Positions 34,601-43,395 are shown, numbered from the stretch's first letter. The stretch: DNA of 64,000 nt from Kiritimatiellia bacterium (GCA_017406465.1 JAFQYM010000036.1:21971-85970), one strand, 5' to 3'. Notes: generated by a model from the letters alone, not told the origin. Numbers and translations are program-made.

Positions 34601-37006
34601 GTCAGAGACATTGATTTCAGAATCGGAATTGCGAATCAGGATATAGCCGCCGCCGTTGTTTTCAATGGCCGAGTTGTCGGTCACATAGACGCCCGGATTG
34701 CCCATCAGGTCAAGGCGCTTGGCGTATATCGTACCACCGCTCAAAAATAGCGTCCTGCGCAAGTGTTCCATATTATTGTATATGACGGCGCCGCCCTTCT
34801 CGATGGTCAGCGAGGTCTGGTCCATTTGGTAACCTGTACCGCCACCCATGTTGAAAACAAGCTCGCCTCCATTGCCAACTTCGAGCTTCGTCCTGCCTAT
34901 CACCCCCCTGCCGCCGTTGATTGCGCCGGTCAAGACCACGGTTCCTTCACCTACGCGGAAAGTGGAGGTGCCTGAATGCCACCCATTGGTATTTAGCGCC
35001 ACGAGCGCCTGCGTCTTCCCGACGCCTGGAGCCACCGTCATAATAGCGCTGGGCGCAATGTTGATCATTGTCGTAAAGCTGCCGCTATTCTCATCGACGA
35101 TTTGTCCGAACGGCGCATTGAAAGTAAGCGCACATCCCGTCATATTCGTAAACGTCGTCGCAGAGAGCTGCACCGGCACATTGAACGTCACGTCGCCCGA
35201 TGGTGCGAAGTTGGCATTGGGAATAGTGATCTTTGCATCGTCGTCACCACCATCAAATGCGTACGCAGTCTCGATGGATGAAAACGCAACAGAGCCCGGC
35301 GCAACCGCACCCTTTACCGTTACAGTCGCACACGAAACCCCGGCAAGATCTGGGAACATCACCGCGTCACCCGAAAAATAGCTGTTACCAGTCCATGGCA
35401 ACACGTAACTGTCATTGTTTAACCAAAGACCATTGCCGTCCGAATCGCCCGACCAAGTGAGGCCGTCGTGCAAGGTTATAGAACGAACAGACTGCGCCAC
35501 GCCGTCGACTACCGCACATGCCGTAAGCGTCTTCGGACCGGTTACGAGATACATATATACGTTTGTGCCAGATCCGCCATGCAAGGATCCTGTCGTCGGA
35601 GTAGACCTGTCAAGCGTATAGTAGATTTCGGCCGCTGGATTCGAATTGGTTAGCGTTACATAGCACGAGCTGTAAAAATACGATCCGTCCGCAATGTCGT
35701 TCCCGCTGTCATCCACAAACCGCACATCCCAGTCGTACGGCAACATATGCTCGCGAAGCCCCGCAATGTCGTCATAAGTCTGCAACAAAGTACCGCGGTT
35801 GTTGTTGACTCCCTCAACACCCAAGGCGCAACCGTACTCCGACGGCGAAATCTCAGGCGTGGAAAAGTAGGGAACAGGATTATAATACCCATCATTGTCC
35901 CCACTATATGTGTAGGCCATTACCGTACCTCGCAAGACGTTGTTAGCATCGGCAAAATGGTAGCCGCATGAATCTGAATAGCGGCCGGGCCCAGAATTAG
36001 ATCCTTGCCGGTTGCTGTGTCCGCAACCCATGTTGTGCCCTGTTTCGTGGCTCATCGTATAGCGGCTGTAGACCGTGTTAATGTCGCAGACGTTGTAGGC
36101 GTAGGTATCGAATTTTGAAGGCACGTCATAACCACCGGACAAGTAGTATCCATAGGCAATGCCAGTAGTGGTGCCGCTTGTCTTGTCTATAAGCAAGGTT
36201 GTGGTATCTGCGCCAAACTTCTCCCTCAACTGAGAAATCTTCGCCAGCTTGCCTTCGCTTGCGCGCAAACTGCCAAGAAGCGCACCGTTGATCGCAGACC
36301 ACTTGTCGTCTATCTCCACAACGCCAACTAGCCGATAGCAGAACTTGTCGTCAAGCTGAGAATTGGCGAGCACCGTGTTCATCTTGGCGACAGCATAGTC
36401 AGCAAATTCCTCGATGCTGTCGAACCCAAGTTGTGTACACTTCACTTTCGCGCCCTGGTCGAAGGCGACAAGGATATCGACCACGCTCTTCTGAGCGGCG
36501 AAGAGAAGTACCGAACCAGTTTCCTTGAGAACTGGCGATTTCTTGACCGTCTTGACGGCAGGAGTCTCTGTCTGCGAAGCATCGGACACATCGTTCGTTA
36601 CTGTCGCGGCGCATGTGGCGCACTCGTCGGGTTCTTGCACCTTGTCCAACGAGGAAAACGACTTCTTGCCGTCCTTCACGACAAAGGTATAGATTTTCCC
36701 TGCGGCGAAGTCGTCAACCGTGATGCGCAGCTTGCCTACGCCAAACTTTACGACTGCGCCGGCACCAGTCGCGCCGTCCTTTGCGATAAACGACTGACCG
36801 GCGATACCGGCCGGCGGCGCGGAGACTATGTCGAGCGAAAGCGAGACGCCACCTGGCCCACTAAGGAGCAATTTGTCGCCAACGGCGAAAGCAGGAACGG
36901 AATCGACCGCCTCTCCACTGCTAGAAAAATCATATAAAAACTCAGATGCCGAAGCATTAAAGCCAAGGGCAAAAGCGAGCGCCGCTGTTACGATCGTCCG
37001 TTTCAT
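31685..37006 (-). CDS. Giant secreted protein with two reprolysin-like zinc metallopeptidase domains
   Basis: 1773 aa from the ATG at 37006 (MKRTIVTAALAFALGFNASA, a good signal peptide). An in-frame ATG three codons earlier overlaps the TATAAT box and is rejected. Two zincin motifs of the metzincin pattern HExxHxxGxxH occur: H320-H324-H330 (HETGHNMGCGH) and H1528 onward (HENAHNMGCGH). Both lie in related ~200-aa domains (VDILVAFDQGAKV and VDVLVAYDNGAQA at their starts). Between them are a chitobiase C-terminal-type segment (AEIYYTLDRSTPTTGS), autotransporter-like beta repeats, and two LamG-like folds. Methionine-turn residues are not certain. It is probably a surface or secreted protease that degrades host or dietary protein. 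No anchor was seen. Confidence 0.85.
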   Translation of the reverse strand: MKRTIVTAALAFALGFNASASEFLYDFSSSGEAVDSVPAFAVGDKLLLSGPGGVSLSLDIVSAPPAGIAGQSFIAKDGATGAGAVVKFGVGKLRITVDDFAAGKIYTFVVKDGKKSFSSLDKVQEPDECATCAATVTNDVSDASQTETPAVKTVKKSPVLKETGSVLLFAAQKSVVDILVAFDQGAKVKCTQLGFDSIEEFADYAVAKMNTVLANSQLDDKFCYRLVGVVEIDDKWSAINGALLGSLRASEGKLAKISQLREKFGADTTTLLIDKTSGTTTGIAYGYYLSGGYDVPSKFDTYAYNVCDINTVYSRYTMSHETGHNMGCGHSNRQGSNSGPGRYSDSCGYHFADANNVLRGTVMAYTYSGDNDGYYNPVPYFSTPEISPSEYGCALGVEGVNNNRGTLLQTYDDIAGLREHMLPYDWDVRFVDDSGNDIADGSYFYSSCYVTLTNSNPAAEIYYTLDRSTPTTGSLHGGSGTNVYMYLVTGPKTLTACAVVDGVAQSVRSITLHDGLTWSGDSDGNGLWLNNDSYVLPWTGNSYFSGDAVMFPDLAGVSCATVTVKGAVAPGSVAFSSIETAYAFDGGDDDAKITIPNANFAPSGDVTFNVPVQLSATTFTNMTGCALTFNAPFGQIVDENSGSFTTMINIAPSAIMTVAPGVGKTQALVALNTNGWHSGTSTFRVGEGTVVLTGAINGGRGVIGRTKLEVGNGGELVFNMGGGTGYQMDQTSLTIEKGGAVIYNNMEHLRRTLFLSGGTIYAKRLDLMGNPGVYVTDNSAIENNGGGYILIRNSDSEINVSDGKSLILNVGIQTDNRSDTSGWGIVKRGGGTLAANAELKHSGVTDIEAGALAVGYSSGTALYGLGWIVASNATLKVNSGCSLKVPMLTLDEAATISVSAASEPPIVATNDVSVSGVYFELAGADNLAAGASYPLLKGNAGISDAKNAKTSRLPELAKGLKWQLEVSNNTLYAKVVEKSAIEEAVPFVSNDLSLALAMPDDATVAEGGGARIAASPIVLDGLSTKAVSIAVKVVVPESSPSDVATICSWRVGDYKIYCVRETTGKLNCRWIGVNGSLGTTANQTNDIVLATGEHLLQIGYYSNGSGGTRVLLDGKVAYVATGLVFSGESVNSVTFGATAEDSPRYPYAGLVIREAAVLDILSDEPAPHMTASGGSIAYGLNVPGVIPRVFPLAPSGALALDETVVEATFGETTGEASVSVMASFPSDAVGTVCGMWVQQGAAKCGLQAEYDGGGKFYIRSADNSLASYPAVRLAETSLDVSKPHLYTLTFKSGDGVAFYQDGVALLKETSLSSSYNTVISPVTFGCGPYHFWRGSSLCDYPNPAKDFSLYASHIALGTSDRAVSEAAVMASMATDGDDPEPPETPATVDVLVAYDNGAQAYVANKGVALSEFAATQIEKMNAVLATNRLDRYYSYRLAGVCKVNGVYDNIDTAPALIAAGTGSAVSLRAARELYGADTVTLLVDVTGNTLGNSSPLNYPYDVASQHECAFSVCSIRAVDTGKQHTMIHENAHNMGCGHARKQNIINSPFEYGRGFYFKDGNVTRHTIMAYGGDNDASWYFSTTSTEFGFMLGDATNDNARVLRETCGEVAKWRDGAAIELDGSFSTGNAVWQTGRKYPWFVEGDAIRSFNQTDYQYQCTTPLKATIIGPKVLRFKYKSYFGGVSVAGNNYSHFDVLLDDSPVITQTECTNSWTDAQVDIPEGTHEVVFVFSQRFAMNDPEEYKDGTPETDDAVWIKDIQFVERRIIGAAAVIR

Positions 37007-37013
37007 GGGAGAC

Positions 37014-37019
37014 ATTATA
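37014..37019 (-). promoter_or_regulatory. Extended -10 promoter of the double-zincin gene, leaderless
   Basis: Minus strand CTTTGGTATAAT, then 7 nt and the ATG at 37006. Confidence 0.65.
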
Positions 37020-37038
37020 CCAAAGTTTCAGACAGATT

Positions 37039-38304
37039 TCACATCTTGCGACGCATGACAAGCGCCGAAAGGAGGCAAAGGACGAGCGGCGCAAGGACAA
37101 AATCGGCCGCGAAAGCCCCAAGCGCGTCCTTGGGCTCCACACAGTCGTCTGCCGCGAGCTTTGAAAGCGGCGCAAGCGCGCTCGGCGGCTTCACGCACGT
37201 CTCGACGGCCCTGACTATAGTAAGGCCAAACCTGTCAACGGCATCCGTCTCGAGACTGTCGGGATACTGCTCGATGACGCTCGGCCCCATCTCGACGACG
37301 ATAAGCATTACGAAGGCGACAAACAACGCGACCGGGCGGGAAAGCCCAGAGCCGAGGAACACGCCAAAGGCGGCGACAAGCGCGAGGACTGACACCATGA
37401 CGATGTACGAGCGAAAGAGATTCCATGCAAAAGAGTCTGCCGGGACAAGCAGCTCGACATCCTGCCTCGGACGCAGCATCACGGGCTTGTCGCCCATGTT
37501 CCTGAACGAAAGGACGTCATGATTCCACTCAAGCTGGCAAAGGTGCAGCGGCACCGTCACAGCCGTCTGCGTGATGTTGCTGACTATGCCGAAGAATCCG
37601 TTTGCCAGAATCGTCCCGTAGACCTCGTCGCGCATGCTGAAGGTGTTTGAAAAGCGCAATCTCGCGGCCGGCTCCACAAACAGGCTTCCGTTGCTCCAGT
37701 CGTAGAGCCCGGGGAACGCCCACGAGGCGGTCTCATTCGTCTGCACCGTCTGGTAGTGGTCCTTCGCGCGCTGCTCGAGTATCCTGAGGACGACTGGCTT
37801 CTTCGCCTTCTTCACTAGCGGTGGAGTCTCGGGGTCGGACATGTAGACATCGTACATCTTGAGCGCCTCTTCCTTCGGCGATTCAAGAAGCGGGCGGTAG
37901 ACGTGGTTGCAGCTGCGACCTGAAAACTCAGACGAGGCAAGGAGCGTCACACACGGAAACGCGAGAATAGCGGCGGCGACAGCAACAAGCGCGAGGAACT
38001 TGCCCCACGCAATCGCGAACGACGAGACTGGACGCACCTGCGTCAGCTGAAGCCGCTTCGACTCGCGTTCCGCCGCTATCATGCCCGTGGCGGCGGCGAG
38101 AACGGCGACGATGAGCAGCGCGAAGACTCCGCCAAGCCCGTAGAGGACGAGCATCTCCCTCTTGCCCTCGTCGGTCGCGTCGGTCACGAGGACGAAATTG
38201 GCGGCGAACATCCACCCGAGCGACGCCACGAGGAGCATCAGCGCGGTCCACGACCGTACGAGAGAGACGGCCTCAAGCCAGAAAATCCGCCAAAGCGAAA
38301 TCAT
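37039..38304 (-). CDS. ABC-2 type transporter permease
   Basis: 421 aa integral membrane protein. The first helix follows a short cytosolic start (IFWLEAVSLVRSWTALMLLVASL). A large extracytoplasmic loop of about 200 residues sits between helix 2-3 (ALLIVAVLAAATGMIAAERES, FLALVAVAAAILAFPCVTLL) and the C-terminal helices (YIVMVSVLALVAAFGVFLG, PVALFVAFVMLIVVEMG). The ERESKRLQLTQVRPVS loop is typical of ABC-2 permeases paired with an ATPase. The gene overlaps the end of the ATPase gene by 32 nt, so the pair is coupled. Cargo unknown. Confidence 0.82.
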   Translation of the reverse strand: MISLWRIFWLEAVSLVRSWTALMLLVASLGWMFAANFVLVTDATDEGKREMLVLYGLGGVFALLIVAVLAAATGMIAAERESKRLQLTQVRPVSSFAIAWGKFLALVAVAAAILAFPCVTLLASSEFSGRSCNHVYRPLLESPKEEALKMYDVYMSDPETPPLVKKAKKPVVLRILEQRAKDHYQTVQTNETASWAFPGLYDWSNGSLFVEPAARLRFSNTFSMRDEVYGTILANGFFGIVSNITQTAVTVPLHLCQLEWNHDVLSFRNMGDKPVMLRPRQDVELLVPADSFAWNLFRSYIVMVSVLALVAAFGVFLGSGLSRPVALFVAFVMLIVVEMGPSVIEQYPDSLETDAVDRFGLTIVRAVETCVKPPSALAPLSKLAADDCVEPKDALGAFAADFVLAPLVLCLLSALVMRRKM

Positions 38305-39031
38305 CGCCGCTGCCCACCTTTGCCAAGAAGAACTCCTCGAGCGACTCGCCGAGTTCCGATACCTTTCCCTCCGCGGCGGATTTGCCGCGGTTCAAGATCA
38401 TTACGCGATCGCAGATATCCTCCGTGTCCGCAAGGAGATGCGAAGTCGTGAGAACCGTCATCCCATTCTTCGCAAGCGCCTTGACGAGCGTCTTGACCTC
38501 CTTCGTGGACACAGGGTCGAGTCCAGACGTCGGCTCGTCGAGTACGAGAAGCTCGGGCTTCCCGATAAGCGCCGACGCGAGCGCGACGCGGCGCGCCATG
38601 CCCTTGGAGAAACCGCCTACCGCACGCGTGGCGACGTCGGAGAGCTTTACCATCTCAAGAAGCTGGTCCGTGCGTTCGCGCGCCACCTTGCGCGGCAGGT
38701 TGCACAGCCCCGCGTAGTACATGAGCGTCTCGCGAGCCGTGAGGAACGGATGGAGATAGCTGAGTTCGGGGAGATACCCGAGTTTCGCGCGCGCGGTCTT
38801 TGCCTGCGGCGGAAGGCCAAACAGGGAAATCTTCCCCGACGACGGAGGAAGAAGACCAAGCATCATCTTTATCGTCGTCGACTTGCCGGACCCATTGGGC
38901 CCAAGAAGGCCAAATACCTCGCCTCGACGGACCTCGAGGTCTAGACCCGACACGGCCTCGACCGTCGGCCTCAGCCAAAAGTCGCGGAAAGTCTTCGAGA
39001 CATTCTCGAGTTTCACTATCGCTTCGTCCAT
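38273..39031 (-). CDS. ABC transporter ATP-binding protein
   Basis: 252 aa nucleotide-binding domain, partner of the permease at 37039. Walker A GPNGSGKS at 44-51, signature FSKGM at 141-145 (variant of LSGGQ), Walker B LLVLDEPTSGLDP at 161-173, and a switch His in LTTSHLL. The layout is that of CcmA/drug- or Na-exporter ATPases. Twelve nt separate it from the end of the helicase gene, so the ABC pair may be transcribed with the helicase. Confidence 0.93.
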   Translation of the reverse strand: MDEAIVKLENVSKTFRDFWLRPTVEAVSGLDLEVRRGEVFGLLGPNGSGKSTTIKMMLGLLPPSSGKISLFGLPPQAKTARAKLGYLPELSYLHPFLTARETLMYYAGLCNLPRKVARERTDQLLEMVKLSDVATRAVGGFSKGMARRVALASALIGKPELLVLDEPTSGLDPVSTKEVKTLVKALAKNGMTVLTTSHLLADTEDICDRVMILNRGKSAAEGKVSELGESLEEFFLAKVGSGDDFALADFLA

Positions 39032-39043
39032 TTCAATCCCTTC

Positions 39044-42000
39044 CTAAAACCGCCTTACGCCCTCAAGCCGCTGACGCGCCTTCGGGGAGAGCGTCTTGTA
39101 GCCAAACCTACGCGCCGTCTCGCGGTAGAGCGTATCTGGCTCGCAGGCGCCAAGGTCCTTCTCCACCTCGGCCATCTTAGCCCTCAGCTCGTCATTCGAC
39201 ACCTTGTCGAGGTCTGTGCGCGGCACTTCCGCCGCGGACACGGAGCGGCGACGCGGGAACGTCACCTCGGGCGTGAACTTCGGCGCGGGAAGAACCCCGT
39301 CGGGCGAACGGCGAATCTCCTCAAGCTCCTTGAGAAGCCGCTCTTCGCCGCGTGCGCGGTCAAGAGCCCAGTCCGCAGACCACACGTGGACGGTGTTCCA
39401 CCCAAGCGAACGGAGAACAGACCCCCTCAGTTCGTCGCGGTCGCGCACAGTGAGCGCAGACGCGTAAGAATCGCCGTCGCACTCGACCGCCGCGAGATAG
39501 CCATCCTTGCGCGAAGGATCCTTGACACCGACGTCGACGCGGAAGCCGGAGCAGCCGACATCGCGCTCGACAGTGAAGCCGTGCTCGGAAAGGAACGAAG
39601 CAACCTCGTCGGCAAAGCGGTCGCGCCGCTTTTCCGCAGCGTCAGCGGCCGCGGCGATTCCGCCGCGCTCGGCATATTCGAGGAAGGCCCGCAGATGCGC
39701 GGCTCCAACTGCCTGCGTGCGCGAAAGATCAATCTCCGCGCCCTTGCACGACGCAAACACTACGACCTGCTCCTTCGCACGCGTAACGGCGACATTGAGA
39801 CGACGCTCGCCGCCGGAGCGGTTGAGCGGGCCAAAGTTCATGAGGAACTTGCCGTCCGGGCCCTTCGCGTAGCCGACGGAGAAGAGTATGACGTCGCGCT
39901 CGTCGCCCTGGACATTCTCGAGGTTCTTCACAAAGAACGGTTCCTCGCCACCATCAGCAAAGTAGTCCTCGTACTTCGGGTTCGCTGCGCGGCGTTCTTC
40001 GAAGATGTCTTCAATAAGGTTCTTCTGCGCCATCGAGAAAGTGACGACACCAGCGCTGCGGCGCTTCTGCGACGGGTCGGCAAGACGCGAGAACACGTAG
40101 TCCACAAGCGCCTCGGCCTCGGCCCTGTTTGTGCGGCTCGCCTTCGCGTCGTAAACTCCATTTTCGACGAAGTGCCACGCGACGCCGAGACGCGGCGTCG
40201 TCTTCGCCGCGGGGAAAGTGCAAAGTCGGTCGCCGTAGTAGTGATGGTTCGAGAACGCAATAAGCGACTCGTGGCGGCTGCGATAGTGCCAACTTAAGTA
40301 CGCGGAGCTGAGACCCGCAGCAAGGCATTCGTCGAGGATGCTCTCGAGATCCTCCGACTCGTCCTCGTCGTCGCCGGTCTCGCCCTTCTGGAAAAAGTTT
40401 GTCGGCGGCATCTGCTTCGGATCGCCAACGACAACGCACTGCTTCGCGCGCGCGATAACGCCGATCGCGTCCCACACCGGTATCTGTGACGCCTCGTCGA
40501 AGACAACCAAGTCAAAAGTTGATTCCGCAGGGAGATACTGCGCGACAGACAATGGGCTCATGAGGAAGCACGGCTTGATGCGCCCGATTATTCCGCGTGC
40601 TTCCGCGAGCAGGCGGCGTATCGGCTTCTGGCGTGACTTCTTAGCGCACTCGCGGCGGACGATTCCGAGTTCGCATCCGTCGGGGCAGTCGCCGAGGCGT
40701 CCGGACGGGAGAAGCGCCGCGAGCTTTGCGCGAACAGCATGCTTAACGAGCTCGGCATATTCCGCGTCGAGGCGGCGGAACTCAATTATCTGCTCCTCGC
40801 GCTTCAATCCCGCAAACGAGGCAAGCGCAGATTCTGTGCGAAGTATCTCGCAAATAGTCGCGGATGCGAGCGAACGGTCGAACGACTCGCCCGCCTGCTC
40901 GGGATCGACGTCGCCAGACGCAAGCGCTGTCGCAAAGCCAAGCCCGATTCTCTTCGCGACTTCACCGGCAGACTCGCGATAGCGCATGACACCGCGCGAC
41001 TCACCCATAGCTGCGATTGCGGCGTCGAGCTTCGCGGCAAAGACGCCGCCAAAGCCCTCGAAGCGCCCGACGAGCCCGGGACCGAACCTAAGCGCGCCGC
41101 CCCCGCCGAACAGCACGGACATTCCTCGCGCAAAGCTACCCTTGGCACGGAGCGCGGCAAGTTTGCCGCGCATCTCCTCCTCTGCACCGGGATTCCACGC
41201 GAAGGTCGCGACAGGGAGGAGTGCTTTTACGGCGTCTGCCGTCGTGCCACGCCAGTCAGCCGCGGCACGAAGCACGAGCTCGCGAATGTCGGAGACGTCC
41301 TTCTCGCTCCAGTCGCAGACCTTCCCGCCAGCGAGCGGGAAAGTCTTTGCGCCGCCGGCGATCTTCTCCGCAAAGCAGTCGTATGCAGTCAGCCCGTTGT
41401 TCTGCCGCTTGTGGAGCGCGGCAATCGGTGCATCGAGGGCGGAGCGGTAGTTGGAAATCTGGTCGACTGTCTTCTGCCACTCGTTCGGCGTACCCTTGTC
41501 AATGTAGTCAAGCGCCTCCTTGAACTGGGCGAGGACTTCGGTCTTGCCGGACTTGTTCGAATGAAGCTCGAGGCAGAATGGCTTAAGGCCCACAGATGAG
41601 AGACGACGATGGACGACATCGAGAGCGGCCTTCTTCTCGGAGACGAAGAGCACCCTGCGGCCAAGCGCAAGATTGTGTGCGATTAGGTTGGTGATCGTCT
41701 GCGACTTGCCGGTGCCGGGCGGCCCGTGGAGAACGAACGACTTTCCCATCGCGGAATAGAGGACTGCAGCAAGCTGGGAGGAGTCGGCCGAAAGCGGGGT
41801 GAACAGTTCGCCGTACTTGATGTGCGAGGCGATTTCCTCTGGCGGGAAGACCTCTACGCCATCGTCATAGTCGCCGCCGCCTTTCATGAGGTGCGAGACG
41901 AAGGGATGGCTGCCAAGCTGGTCGGCGCGGGCAGTAAGGTCCTTCCACATCACGAACTTGCCGAACGAGAAGTTGCCGATCGCGGCATCTTCCTCGATGT

Positions 42001-42601
42001 CCCAGCCCTCCATGCCCTTCACCGCCTCGCGGAAAGTGGCAAAGACCTTGCCGACATCTACGCCAGAGTCATCTTCGGGAAGAGGGTCGAGACCCTGGAT
42101 GGAAATTCCAAACTCGGCACGGAGAAACTCGACGAGCGTCGCGTTGAGCATCGTATCGTCGTCAAGCCGAGAGACGGCATATCCCTCGCGAACGTTCTTC
42201 CTCGTCATCTGCACGGGCATCAGGAGAACGGGAGCGCGGCACTCCTTGGCATTCGCACCTTTCGGCCGCCACCTCAAAAAGCCAAGCGCGAGGTAGAGCG
42301 CGTTTACGCCGCTTTCCTCAAGATCGGTCTTCGCAAGGCGGAATATCTCCTTGAGACGGCGCAATATGTCATCTGACGCGAGCGTCGAGCGAAGTGCGCC
42401 TGCGGAACGCGACTGTGAATCGGATGGCTCTACGGCGACTGCCTGGTCGGCCGAAAGCCGATCTTCGAGCGACGCCACGCTGTCGACGGCGAGGGGCAGT
42501 ATCTGCTTGGAATCGCGTGCATTGAGCAGGCGGTTGCGGAGCGAGAGGTCAAGTAGCTTTTGCGTCCAGCGGACGACCCGGTTCTTGCTATTGTCTTCCA
42601 T
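39044..42601 (-). CDS. DUF4011-type SF1 helicase with C-terminal Vsr-like nuclease domain
   Basis: 1185 aa. The N-terminus matches the DUF4011 pattern (WTQKLLDLSLRNRLLNARD). Walker A is GPPGTGKS at 293-300, followed by motif Ia-like LFVSEKKAALDVV, Walker B FDEASQIP with WDAI, motif III GDPKQMPPT and the SF1 C-terminal core (YRSRHESLIAFSN, NLENVQGDERDVI, NVAVTRAKEQVVV). After about residue 1020 there is a Vsr/MTES_1575-like endonuclease (RVDVGV, LAAVECDGDSY, RDRDELRGSVLRSLGW, VWSADW). A winged-helix-like tail resembling DUF3320 ends the protein. Such helicase-nuclease proteins occur in several phage-defence loci, but no partner gene is visible here and the role is open. Start ATG at 42601, 8 nt after a TATAAT. 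Confidence 0.87.
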   Translation of the reverse strand: MEDNSKNRVVRWTQKLLDLSLRNRLLNARDSKQILPLAVDSVASLEDRLSADQAVAVEPSDSQSRSAGALRSTLASDDILRRLKEIFRLAKTDLEESGVNALYLALGFLRWRPKGANAKECRAPVLLMPVQMTRKNVREGYAVSRLDDDTMLNATLVEFLRAEFGISIQGLDPLPEDDSGVDVGKVFATFREAVKGMEGWDIEEDAAIGNFSFGKFVMWKDLTARADQLGSHPFVSHLMKGGGDYDDGVEVFPPEEIASHIKYGELFTPLSADSSQLAAVLYSAMGKSFVLHGPPGTGKSQTITNLIAHNLALGRRVLFVSEKKAALDVVHRRLSSVGLKPFCLELHSNKSGKTEVLAQFKEALDYIDKGTPNEWQKTVDQISNYRSALDAPIAALHKRQNNGLTAYDCFAEKIAGGAKTFPLAGGKVCDWSEKDVSDIRELVLRAAADWRGTTADAVKALLPVATFAWNPGAEEEMRGKLAALRAKGSFARGMSVLFGGGGALRFGPGLVGRFEGFGGVFAAKLDAAIAAMGESRGVMRYRESAGEVAKRIGLGFATALASGDVDPEQAGESFDRSLASATICEILRTESALASFAGLKREEQIIEFRRLDAEYAELVKHAVRAKLAALLPSGRLGDCPDGCELGIVRRECAKKSRQKPIRRLLAEARGIIGRIKPCFLMSPLSVAQYLPAESTFDLVVFDEASQIPVWDAIGVIARAKQCVVVGDPKQMPPTNFFQKGETGDDEDESEDLESILDECLAAGLSSAYLSWHYRSRHESLIAFSNHHYYGDRLCTFPAAKTTPRLGVAWHFVENGVYDAKASRTNRAEAEALVDYVFSRLADPSQKRRSAGVVTFSMAQKNLIEDIFEERRAANPKYEDYFADGGEEPFFVKNLENVQGDERDVILFSVGYAKGPDGKFLMNFGPLNRSGGERRLNVAVTRAKEQVVVFASCKGAEIDLSRTQAVGAAHLRAFLEYAERGGIAAAADAAEKRRDRFADEVASFLSEHGFTVERDVGCSGFRVDVGVKDPSRKDGYLAAVECDGDSYASALTVRDRDELRGSVLRSLGWNTVHVWSADWALDRARGEERLLKELEEIRRSPDGVLPAPKFTPEVTFPRRRSVSAAEVPRTDLDKVSNDELRAKMAEVEKDLGACEPDTLYRETARRFGYKTLSPKARQRLEGVRRF

Positions 42602-42609
42602 TGGCGAAC

Positions 42610-42615
42610 ATTATA
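42610..42615 (-). promoter_or_regulatory. Extended -10 promoter of the helicase gene
   Basis: Minus strand TATGGTATAAT, 8 nt before the ATG at 42601, so leaderless. It diverges from the TRIC promoter 30 bp away. Confidence 0.6.
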
Positions 42616-42644
42616 CCATAAAGCCATCAAGTCGGCATTTGTGG

Positions 42645-42650
42645 TATACT
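42645..42650 (+). promoter_or_regulatory. Extended -10 promoter of the TRIC gene
   Basis: TTTGTGGTATACT on the plus strand, with a 20-nt leader containing GGAGGA before the ATG at 42671. This unit has a normal ribosome binding site, unlike the leaderless helicase gene it diverges from. Confidence 0.6.
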
Positions 42651-42670
42651 ATCCACCGTCGGAGGACATC

Positions 42671-43348
42671 ATGGCAGATCTATCGGACGAAATCAACATC
42701 TTCATGCGCGTGCTCGAGCTCATTGGCGCCTTTGCGGGCGCGATCTCGGGCGTACGACTCGCGAGCGTAAAGCGCTTCGACTGGTTCGGCGCAAGCGTAA
42801 TCGGCTTCATCACCGCGGCAGGCGGCGGAACGCTGCGCGACGTGCTGCTGCGCGTCGAGCCCTTCTGGATGTCCGATCCGTCCTACATCATCGTGTCAGC
42901 GCTCGCGGTAGTCTCGATCGGACTCTTCGGGCGGCGCTTCATCAGCGGACAGATCACATGGTTCGTCTTCGACACGATCTCGATTTCACTCTTCATGATG
43001 ATCGGGCTCCACAAGGCGATACTGCACAGCTACCAGCCGTGGTGCGCGATAGTCCTCGGCGTGGTAACGGCGGTAGCCGGCGGCATCCTGCGCGACATCT
43101 GCATCAACGAAGTGCCGCTCATCTTCCGCAAGGAGCTCTACGCGCTCGCCTGCGCCGCGGGCGGCGTGCTCTATTTCCTGCTGCCGTTCATCGGCGTCGA
43201 GAGCATCTACGTCCGCAACATCGCAGGTCTGGCGATCATCTTCGTCATCCGCGCGCTCGCAATCAAGTACAGTCTCGGAGTCCCCGTCCTCACCGGCCAC
43301 GGCACAACCTTCCACCACGGCCACAAAAAGCACGGCCCCGAAAAGTGA
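42671..43348 (+). CDS. TRIC-type cation channel family protein (UPF0126)
   Basis: 225 aa, seven predicted membrane helices arranged as two repeats, each with the family hallmark: GGGTLRDVLL near residue 54 and GGILRDICINEVPLIFRKELYA near residue 140. UPF0126/YadS proteins are prokaryotic relatives of trimeric intracellular cation channels, probably K+ conducting; some were annotated as glycine transporters. The ATG at 42671 is chosen for the GGAGGA seven nt upstream. A His-rich tail (HGTTFHHGHKKHG) ends the protein. It converges on the methyltransferase gene across a repeat. Confidence 0.93.
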   Translation: MADLSDEINIFMRVLELIGAFAGAISGVRLASVKRFDWFGASVIGFITAAGGGTLRDVLLRVEPFWMSDPSYIIVSALAVVSIGLFGRRFISGQITWFVFDTISISLFMMIGLHKAILHSYQPWCAIVLGVVTAVAGGILRDICINEVPLIFRKELYALACAAGGVLYFLLPFIGVESIYVRNIAGLAIIFVIRALAIKYSLGVPVLTGHGTTFHHGHKKHGPEK

Positions 43349-43352
43349 AGAC

Positions 43353-43392
43353 GCTACTGTGTCACTGCTACTGTGTCACAGGGGTCTGACCC
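43353..43392. repeat. REP-like repeat: two 14-mers plus a palindrome
   Basis: GCTACTGTGTCACT and GCTACTGTGTCACA in tandem, followed by the palindrome GGGGTCTGACCC. It lies between convergent genes. The GCTACTG..TCA core also appears near the RAYT remnant at 63464-63480. Confidence 0.7.
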
Positions 43393-43395
43393 TAG

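Noticed and set aside
37007..37015. Double-zincin protein starting at the ATG at 37015
   Set aside because: That ATG overlaps the TATAAT box and would lie upstream of the transcription start; MKRTIVTAALAF at 37006 is a better signal peptide start.
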